From: an uncultured Prevotella sp.
GTDB taxonomy: Bacteria > Bacteroidota > Bacteroidia > Bacteroidales > Bacteroidaceae
Assembly: GCA_944319915.1 (NCBI GenBank)
Contig: CALUEY010000031.1
Location: 79,268-143,267 of the forward strand
DNA: 64,000 nucleotides
Direction: 5' to 3'
Positions within the stretch are counted from its first letter, which is position 1; each line of letters starts with the position of its first letter. Shown here in pieces: positions 58,601 to 64,000 of this stretch. The translations under genes and the position numbers were made by a program. The notes beneath the pieces are model-generated. The model searched no databases. It saw only the letters and a program-made list of their open reading frames with translations, and had not been told where the DNA came from.

Positions 58601-61600
58601 GCCCGCCTGCGACGACAGCCAACCGGGCGGGGCCACGGTGAGACTGAGGGCAAAGCATGAAAGCCTGGTGGCGCTGCTCAACATATTCGAGGTGTGGGAG
58701 AGCAAGCCCATCTACTACCGCATCTGCAAGGCCGACGGCACCCCGCTTACGGGCGTCTACGGCGGCGAGGCCGCCGAGGAATACGGCACGGCGACAATAG
58801 TGCGCTACCCACGCAACGCCGACGGCACGCTGAAGGAGGGCTTCGAGCTTGTGGGCGGCGAGGTGTTCGCCATACTGGCCGACCGCGACTTCGGCCTTGC
58901 CCCCGGCGAGGAGTACTACGTGTCGGTGGCACTGCCCATGGGCGAGGAGGGCGACTACCGCCCCGGCAACTGGGGAATGCCCGACGACGTGTGCTCCGTC
59001 TACAGCGACTACTTCACCCTTCTTGCACAGGAACTGGAAATCCACGACGCCACCGCGACGGTGAACCCGGAGATAATCCTGCCCTGCAACGGCGTGGAGA
59101 CCACCAGCGTGGAGCTGACAGCCTCGTTGAAAGTGCCCGACCCCGACAACGGCGGCATGGTGGCGGCCCAGGGGGTGAAGTTCGACTGGTTCATCGGCAC
59201 GCTCGAAGAATATAATGAAGCGGCCGCGAGCAACGGCACAAGGCTGCGCGAGGCGCTGGAAACTTTCCGCCAGGCTTACCCCTCCGACGCCGTGGCTAGC
59301 TGCGAGCAGAACGCCACGGGAACATACACCGAGGCGCACAAGGCCGCGCTCCGCGAGTTCGTCAACGGCGGGCGGCTGCACCTGGCGGCAGAGAAAATAA
59401 GCCGGGGCGTGACCAAGGCCGACGCCCTGCACGGCTCGCTCGACCTCTGCCTCATACCGGTGACGGCATCGGTGACAATCGGCGGCAAGGCCGTGGCACT
59501 GTGCCTGGAGCCTGCAGCCATGTCGCTGAGGGTGAGGGTGAGCAGCCCGGAGCTGACGCTCGGCTTCGCCGACGTGCAGTATCTCAACGGCGCCACCCGC
59601 TCGGTGAGGGCCGGGCTGGGGCAGCTGGCAGCCATCGGTGGCGGCAAGGCGCTGCGCCTGCCGGTGAACGGCTACAAGAACATGGACGGCAACGGCTCGG
59701 CCACGTTCAGCCTGGCAGTCTACGATGATGACAATGCCGTGACGGTGAGCGCCACGAACGACCCCACGTGGAGCACGGCGACAGCCGCCCCGCTTGGCAC
59801 CGTGACAGAGATTGCCGCCGACCACGTGGACCTGGCGCTGGCGGAAGATGTTGCGGCGGGCCTGCACGAGGGCTACTGGTATGAGCTTAACTTCAGGTTC
59901 CACGACGCTGCGCACACCGCAGGGCTGCAGCAGGGGCAGGAGGCTTGCCTGGGCGACGTGTTCCTTACGCTGAAGGTGGTGCCGGAGTTTATAACGTGGA
60001 CAGCCCGCGCCGACAATGACGGCAGCTCCAACTGGAACAACGACGCCAACTGGACACGCTCAACGAAGGCCGAGCTATACAAGGCCGACTATACGGACTA
60101 TGGCGAGGGAGACTTTGCCCTGCTGGCGCAGCAGCCCTCGTATGCCCCGATGAAGTTTACAAAGGTGACCGTCCAGGCCGAAGTGCGGCCTCCGCTGCTG
60201 GCCGAGGCCACAACGCACGCGAACGGGATAATAAGGGAGGAGAGCCTCGTCAACAGCGACTTCTTCACCGCCACCGACGGCATAGAGTATGACCTTATGG
60301 TGAAGACGGAGCCGGAAGATGGCAGGTACGAGTGCGAGAAGTTCTATGCCAACACCTGTGGGCAGATATATTTCAAGCCCGGCGCCGAACTGCGCAACCA
60401 GCATTACCTCACATACGGCACGGCGTGGGTGGAGAAGGAGCTGTGCCCGGGCACGTGGAACTTGCTGGCATCGCCGCTCAGAGGCGTCTATTCGGGCGAT
60501 ATGTATGTGCCGAAGGCCAACGGGCGGCAGGAGACCGAGGCTTTCATGCCGATAAGTTTCAACAACCAGAGCTACGGCCGCAGCGAATATCCCATATACC
60601 AGCGCAGCTGGGACAGGGCCGAATCGATGGTCATCACGCCCCAGGGCGACGCGCGCGGCGACTATGGCGCAGCCATCGACTGGGCGTGGGATGGAGCGGC
60701 GCAGGAAGCCACTGTGATACAGACGCACTGGAGCCACAACTACAACGAGGCCGACGTGAAGTACTGGAACGGGGCCGACGGCGGGCTGAACGGTTTCATG
60801 ATCAAGGCCGGACGCGACGGCACGGCGTATCCGCAGGACGCCTTGCTCCGCCTGCCGAAGGGCGACACCACCTATGATTACTACAGCCACGACGGGCAGG
60901 CCGACGGGCAGGACACCGGCCCGCTTGACCGAAGCGGCAACGGGCGGCTGCTGCTCGACAACGGCAATGCCGACGGCTACGGCACGGTGAGGCAGCCCAT
61001 GGCCAACGAGAGCGACGGCAACGGGCTCTACATTGTGGGCAACCCATATATGTGCTCGATAGACATGGAAGGCTTCTTCGGCCTGAACACGCAGTTGGAG
61101 AAGAAATACTGGACGATAAGCGGCGGCACGGTGACCGCCCACACGGCCGGCGACTTAGGCACTCTGCCGCCCATGCAGGCTTTCTTCGTGAAGAAGGCGG
61201 AGGGCGAGCCGGCTGATGACGTAACCTTCATAGCCAACATGGCAACGCGCCAGGCCACCGCACACACAAGGGCCAGACGCGCCACGAAGGCCACCTGCAC
61301 GCTCAGGCTTACGGCCGAGGGCGGGGGCGCCGAGGCCACCGTGCTGCTCGCCGACGGCGCCGAGGCCGGCTTTGCCGACAGCGAGGACGCCGAACTCCTG
61401 ACCTACGATGCCGACGGCGCGCGCCCTGCGCCCTACACCGTGGCCGGGGCGCAGGCCGTAAGCGTAAACATGCTGCCGGAGATAGGCATGCTGCCGGTGG
61501 GCATCACGGGCGGCAACGGCGGCACCACAAGGCTCAGCGTAAGCGTGGAGGGCAACACCAGCGCCACGCTCCTGCTCTACGACGCCAAGGGCGGCAGCAC

Positions 61601-61922
61601 CACGCCACTGGCCAACGGCACCGCACTCACGCTCAACGCCAATGAGCATGGCCGCTACTTCATCACAACAAGAAGCGCACTGGCCGCCGAGAAGGCCACG
61701 CCCGCCTCGCGCTGCTACTGCCCCGCCCCCGGCATGATAACCGTGGCGGCGGCAGACGGAATGGAGAAGGTTACGGTCTACAGCCTCGGCGGGGCCAAGG
61801 TGGCAGAAAAGGCCCTGCACGGCGCGACCTACGCCACACTGGCCGCAAGGCCCGGGGTGAGCATGGTGGTGGTTGAGACCACAGGCGGCAATACCGAGAC
61901 GCACAAGCTGCACGTGAGATAG
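55668..61922 (+). CDS. Giant 2084-residue surface protein with four RWF/RWY modules, probable fimbrial tip adhesin
   Basis: An N-terminal signal peptide (about residues 17-36; an alternative ATG at 55692 gives an equally good one) precedes four imperfect modules of about 165-180 residues, each opening with an (R/L)xRW(F/Y)xxD segment near residues 96, 270, 434 and 614. A jelly-roll-like module follows (about 730-970, ending YAVDDIRIYAS). Then come long beta-rich parts, one with WNNDANWTRS near 1460, and a C-terminal 60-residue domain (ITVAAADGMEKVTVYSLGGA...) that resembles a type IX secretion sorting domain. Its place at the end of a Mfa-type operon matches mfa5. No von Willebrand domain is visible. 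The adhesin role is inferred. Confidence 0.8.
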   Translation: MTHQHNKRMQTKTHISLRLLLAAILAVAALGMARGQGQGAFTPAASIAPAHTYSMYALYESDTRTVSASFYDQLGQIAADLGKASARDLIESLYLRWFVADADGGYAPVEGMEEAWDITLPFYETANVGGYGKVWWKQKGSDGWLDTSIADNQKKISSAQLTFSGQGEAGAYRVVCLLSTQTPKQSGNTWEANWAITGDPDNIEAAITFGIITEEQAQAMFTPGSESNATMHEKTLLLESFPSSQTVNLFQDYNSNLSTEMGGNMQECYIRWYIADAEGNNVFAAGSIGHNQDATDYKEISAGMVYNSATAAKKLGDQWNPTNWSNLDIFLNNITASSLQEGYSIVCLIADKTPETAGDYVLKEPDFKLKYIYSYRAVPTDFKHYKGYSGSDFDEKGRQQVHSWTYSIYIKPGEKITLELPFTHGDVLEPAGYFRWYNYDTDFASENLDNSQWGKDLKHYPANGSRGLMIWNQNRNAKESSTAVDYEAPAEGWTGETIACDVSRYIDGLDASGRYLLHEPTLSMRYIFNIRPAEDIANAIKNAILSGPQNVLEDQGNISMGAYDRNSTTNLRVGFHDVGDYYFYNYVYSNKIVPEGHETTESDFGTELIKATRIRWFVYDETGRLSKELTTNLIDNGRMAPISLDNLSGYFSKLDGESGGSEQITYDIGHVAYIVAYAADAGNNMCPVAKFNCRFISDSYPMTVEEVPAYRRVSFLDTKYTKVAEITFDNDSEGTTLAAPTNPLDNMTQLPSAWNRRYYGFVYPGLYAYYDKASARYQGLSPGHGEYGLYKSINVDGVSKDGVQWGGTYYNFKWWANNQLRDRTYTLTGGAQSGYFLYVDASDESRPIASVEFEGNLCVGSTIVLSAAVANMTAESTKPQVIFKLYGVETDAYGNITSRKLIHSFASGDFNTVNASKTGEWYQVYTRVTLQQGSGVENYSKFLVSIDNFCNGTQGADYAVDDIRIYASNAKVETLQERPACDDSQPGGATVRLRAKHESLVALLNIFEVWESKPIYYRICKADGTPLTGVYGGEAAEEYGTATIVRYPRNADGTLKEGFELVGGEVFAILADRDFGLAPGEEYYVSVALPMGEEGDYRPGNWGMPDDVCSVYSDYFTLLAQELEIHDATATVNPEIILPCNGVETTSVELTASLKVPDPDNGGMVAAQGVKFDWFIGTLEEYNEAAASNGTRLREALETFRQAYPSDAVASCEQNATGTYTEAHKAALREFVNGGRLHLAAEKISRGVTKADALHGSLDLCLIPVTASVTIGGKAVALCLEPAAMSLRVRVSSPELTLGFADVQYLNGATRSVRAGLGQLAAIGGGKALRLPVNGYKNMDGNGSATFSLAVYDDDNAVTVSATNDPTWSTATAAPLGTVTEIAADHVDLALAEDVAAGLHEGYWYELNFRFHDAAHTAGLQQGQEACLGDVFLTLKVVPEFITWTARADNDGSSNWNNDANWTRSTKAELYKADYTDYGEGDFALLAQQPSYAPMKFTKVTVQAEVRPPLLAEATTHANGIIREESLVNSDFFTATDGIEYDLMVKTEPEDGRYECEKFYANTCGQIYFKPGAELRNQHYLTYGTAWVEKELCPGTWNLLASPLRGVYSGDMYVPKANGRQETEAFMPISFNNQSYGRSEYPIYQRSWDRAESMVITPQGDARGDYGAAIDWAWDGAAQEATVIQTHWSHNYNEADVKYWNGADGGLNGFMIKAGRDGTAYPQDALLRLPKGDTTYDYYSHDGQADGQDTGPLDRSGNGRLLLDNGNADGYGTVRQPMANESDGNGLYIVGNPYMCSIDMEGFFGLNTQLEKKYWTISGGTVTAHTAGDLGTLPPMQAFFVKKAEGEPADDVTFIANMATRQATAHTRARRATKATCTLRLTAEGGGAEATVLLADGAEAGFADSEDAELLTYDADGARPAPYTVAGAQAVSVNMLPEIGMLPVGITGGNGGTTRLSVSVEGNTSATLLLYDAKGGSTTPLANGTALTLNANEHGRYFITTRSALAAEKATPASRCYCPAPGMITVAAADGMEKVTVYSLGGAKVAEKALHGATYATLAARPGVSMVVVETTGGNTETHKLHVR

Positions 61923-61947
61923 CCGCCCACATACACAAGAAATTGCA

Positions 61948-61989
61948 ACGGCGGAGACTGGCCACAAACGCCAATCTCCGCCGTTTTTT
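61948..61989 (+). terminator. Terminator of the fimbrial operon
   Basis: ACGGCGGAGACTGGC pairs with GCCAATCTCCGCCGT with one mismatch and ends in TTTTTT. Confidence 0.93.
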
Positions 61990-62030
61990 CATTGACACAT
62001 TGCTGCGGTGGCGGCCACGGGCCGCGCCGC

Positions 62031-62067
62031 CAATTCCTAATTCTTAACTCTTAATTCCTAATTCATC
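62031..62067. repeat. AT-rich TTAATTC tract after mscS
   Basis: Repeats of CTAATTCTTAACTCTTAATTC end at the stop of the MscS gene. Confidence 0.6.
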
Positions 62068-62943
62068 TCAGCCCTGCGTCACTATCTGGTTGAAGTACGG
62101 GTAGGGTATCTCAATGCCCTCGCGGTCGAAGCGTTCCTTAACGCTCTTGAGCAGGTCGCACTTCATGGTGAAGGCGTTGCCGGGAGTGGAAGCCCAGGCC
62201 CAGGCGCGCAGCGTTATGGCCGAGTCGCCAAGGGCGGTGACGCGCACCACCACCTCCGGCGCGCCGGCCTTGCGCTCGGCGTCGGAGCGGTGGTCGATGA
62301 GCATGGGGTGCTTCATTATCTCGTCGCGCATGGCCTCCATGGCGGCGTCGAGGCCGGTTGAGTACGACACTCCCACCTCCACGAAGGCGCAGGTGGCCGT
62401 CTCGCCATACGACGAGTTGACCACGGTGCTCGAGTTCATCTTGTTGTTGGGGATGAGTATCATGCGGTTCTCGGCGTTGCGTATCACGGTGTGGCGCAGC
62501 GTTATCTCCACCACGGTGCCGGTGATGATGTCGTCCACCATGATGAAGTCGCCCACCTTGAACGGCCTGGAGAAGATGATGAACAGCCCGCCCACGATGT
62601 TCGACAGCGCGTCCTGCGAGGCCAGGCCCACGGCCATGGCCCCTATGCCGGCGCTGGCAAGGATGGAGTTGCTCACCTTCTCCATGCCCGGTATGAGCGA
62701 GAGGAAGGCCGCCGTGCCGATGATGTAGACCACGGCCACCACTATCTGGCGGATGAAGCCGGCCTTGGTCTCGTCTACGGCCAGCTTGCCCTGACGCCTG
62801 AGCGAGCGGCGGAATAGGTACTTGACGAAAGCCGTGACCAGCCTTACGAAGATGTAGATGACGGCCGCCTTGAGGCAGAACGCCACGAGCGAGCGCAGCG
62901 AGAAGCCGAAGAGGGTCAAGTCAAGGAGTTCGTTGATGTTCAT
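62068..62943 (-). CDS. mscS: Small-conductance mechanosensitive channel (MscS family)
   Basis: The 291-residue protein has three N-terminal spans (about 15-38, 62-85, 90-112). The pore helix segment ILASAGIGAMAVGLASQDALSN carries the Ala/Gly packing of MscS and is followed by GGLFIIFSRPFKVGDFI. The cytoplasmic cage has IPNNKMNSSTVVN. It releases solutes on hypo-osmotic shock. It is alone on the minus strand. Confidence 0.95.
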   Translation of the reverse strand: MNINELLDLTLFGFSLRSLVAFCLKAAVIYIFVRLVTAFVKYLFRRSLRRQGKLAVDETKAGFIRQIVVAVVYIIGTAAFLSLIPGMEKVSNSILASAGIGAMAVGLASQDALSNIVGGLFIIFSRPFKVGDFIMVDDIITGTVVEITLRHTVIRNAENRMILIPNNKMNSSTVVNSSYGETATCAFVEVGVSYSTGLDAAMEAMRDEIMKHPMLIDHRSDAERKAGAPEVVVRVTALGDSAITLRAWAWASTPGNAFTMKCDLLKSVKERFDREGIEIPYPYFNQIVTQG

Positions 62944-62976
62944 GCTGTCTGTGGTTATATAGGTTGTCTAATGGTG

Positions 62977-62984
62977 CAAAGATA
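62977..62984 (-). promoter_or_regulatory. -7 box of mscS
   Basis: TATCTTTG on the minus strand, leader about 30 bases. The gap on to 63105 holds no other signal. Confidence 0.7.
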
Positions 62985-63105
62985 GCCATTTTGCGCCGAA
63001 AAACGGCCAACCAGGCCAGACTTTTTCACTGCCCCGCCACGAGGATGGTACGGGGATGGGCTGGGAAGATGCGCCCCGTACCGCCACTTGTACACCCACG
63101 GGGCC

Positions 63106-63136
63106 TTGACAGGCCAAGGCGCAATCACTATCTTTG
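63106..63136 (+). promoter_or_regulatory. Promoter of the HU-like/smalltalk operon
   Basis: TTG at 63106-63108, 20-base spacer, TATCTTTG at 63129-63136. Confidence 0.8.
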
Positions 63137-63214
63137 CACTGTCATTCGGCCGATGGCGCAAACTAACATTAATAATCAAAACCATCAAAAACAAGAAAGA
63201 AAGGAAACAAGACT

Positions 63215-63664
63215 ATGGCAGTACAGTACAGACTTTACCAGAACAACAACTCGAAGAGCAACCAGTACCGCAAGTGGTACGGCAGGGCGGTGATGATAGA
63301 CACCGTGGACACCAACAAGCTGGCCGAGCAGATAGAGGCCAACTGCACCGTGAAGCGCGCCGACGTGCTGGCCGTGATAAGCGAGCTGGTGGTGGTGATG
63401 AAGCAGGCCCTGCAGGACTCCAAGCGGGTGAAGCTCGACGGCTTCGGCACCTTCAAGCTGGGGCTGACCACCGGCCCGAGCGACACGGCCAAGGAGTTCA
63501 GCGTGGCGCAGAACGTGAAGGACGTGCACGTGCTCTTCCAGCCGGAGCTGCGCATCGACAAGAACGGCAAGCGCACGCGAACCTTCCTCGACGGATGCAA
63601 GGTGACGGCGCTGCCCAAGAACGACGCCGACGACGGCGATGAGCAAACCGAGATTACCGAATGA
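63215..63664 (+). CDS. HU-family DNA-binding protein with extra N-terminal strand
   Basis: The 149-residue protein starts MAVQYRLYQNNNSKSNQYRK, the usual N-terminal extension of the second Bacteroidales HU group. It has the HU helix-strand core (LAEQIEANCTVKRADVLAVI, RVKLDGFGTFKLGL) and an acidic tail. It is found in phage-derived or multi-copy loci and may bind DNA without being the main HU. A smalltalk peptide gene follows 23 bases later. Confidence 0.9.
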   Translation: MAVQYRLYQNNNSKSNQYRKWYGRAVMIDTVDTNKLAEQIEANCTVKRADVLAVISELVVVMKQALQDSKRVKLDGFGTFKLGLTTGPSDTAKEFSVAQNVKDVHVLFQPELRIDKNGKRTRTFLDGCKVTALPKNDADDGDEQTEITE

Positions 63665-63687
63665 GCCACGGAAGGAGGACGACCAAG

Positions 63688-63789
63688 ATGAAAAACAACG
63701 TTTGGCAAACCATCCTGAAGGTGATCATAGCTGTGGCTTCGGCCGTGCTCGGGGCGCTGGGCGCCACGGCCACGCAGGCCCTCGGCTGA
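63688..63789 (+). CDS. Smalltalk peptide
   Basis: The 33-residue peptide begins MKNNVWQTILKVIIAVASAV and ends in a small Ala/Gly-rich span, the profile of the smalltalk family that sits beside HU-like, amidase and M15 genes in Bacteroides genomes. It is probably a single-span membrane peptide. Its role is unknown; a holin-like action is only a guess. A possible ribosome site AAGGAGG lies 13 bases ahead. Confidence 0.85.
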   Translation: MKNNVWQTILKVIIAVASAVLGALGATATQALG

Positions 63790-63808
63790 CCCCCGCCCCC
63801 GCCGCAAA

Positions 63809-63875
63809 GCCGGGCCCCAACCCCTGCCTGCCCCTCACCCCACGGGGCGGCACGGGCGGGGCCCGGCCCTTTTTT
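63809..63875 (+). terminator. Terminator of the HU-like/smalltalk operon
   Basis: GCCGGGCCCC pairs with GGGGCCCGGC over a 39-base GC-rich loop and is followed by six Ts. Confidence 0.75.
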
Positions 63876-63908
63876 GGCCAAAATGGCGCGTATGTGGGAA
63901 TTTATTTG

Positions 63909-63916
63909 TAAGTTTG
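63909..63916 (+). promoter_or_regulatory. -7 box of a gene beyond the right edge
   Basis: TAAGTTTG with GCACC, with no gene in the remaining 80 bases. Confidence 0.5.
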
Positions 63917-64000
63917 CACCTTGGAAGTTACGAAAAGAGTGTAATTTATTGGAAATGAGCGTAGGTTAATTGCTCTTGATAGTAATAGGTTACGATTTAG

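Noticed and set aside
57627-59915. A 762-residue antisense open frame within the giant protein gene
   Set aside because: It is Val/His/Leu-rich, as expected from the opposite strand of a GC-rich gene, and has no start signal.

Overview
This 64 kb window is chromosomal DNA from a GC-rich member of the Bacteroidales, probably Prevotellaceae- or Muribaculaceae-like; the exact genus cannot be fixed from the sequence alone. Evidence: many Bacteroidota promoters of the form TTTG-N19/20-TAnnTTTG, a SecDF fusion, the topA-aroK-speA-argB order, Mfa/FimA-type fimbriae, families such as DUF4251, DUF4252, DUF3575 and DUF3868, and an HU-like protein followed by a smalltalk peptide. No phage integrase, transposase or rRNA was seen.

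Layout. 1-2350: a truncated membrane-protein gene, then a minus-strand ECF sigma cassette (sigma, anti-sigma-like protein, DUF4252) with what looks like its own ECF promoter. 2350-3540: a repeat-rich gap ending in tRNA-Arg(ACG). 3544-12370: DUF4251 lipoprotein, SecDF, rhomboid protease plus EEP-family protein, HU, and kduI/kduD for uronate breakdown. 12374-19405: topA, aroK, speA, argB and an unknown membrane protein. 19406-21830: palindromic repeats and the wreck of a TonB-receptor/PepSY locus fused by a deletion. 21889-30289: a BlaI repressor, an M56 (BlaR1-like) protease, a lipoprotein sharing the protease's C-terminal domain, and two tandem 936-residue outer-membrane proteins that have exchanged sequence. 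30435-35640: GH3-like enzyme, Ig-like lipoprotein, DUF3108 protein, Nim-like flavoprotein. 36141-46633: MG2-type surface protein, DEAD-box helicase, a decayed PIN toxin locus, LOG enzyme, flavodiiron protein with a PfkB kinase, M16 peptidase and an unknown protein. 46721-61922: an M15 peptidase, then a fimbrial operon with a long structured leader and seven genes ending in a 2084-residue repeat-built surface protein that I read as a tip adhesin. 62068-64000: MscS channel, HU-like protein and smalltalk peptide.

Three things recur. Seven intergenic arrays of a palindromic unit with a strict 21-bp period (about two helical turns) are scattered between 2.8 and 46 kb. A second family of GGGT...ACCC palindrome clusters occurs at 2.5 and 19.6-19.9 kb. 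AT-rich TTAATTC-like tracts sit at several gene borders. The strongest candidates for undescribed biology are the giant fimbrial protein with its structured leader, the 21-bp arrays, and the BlaI/M56-controlled pair of outer-membrane proteins.
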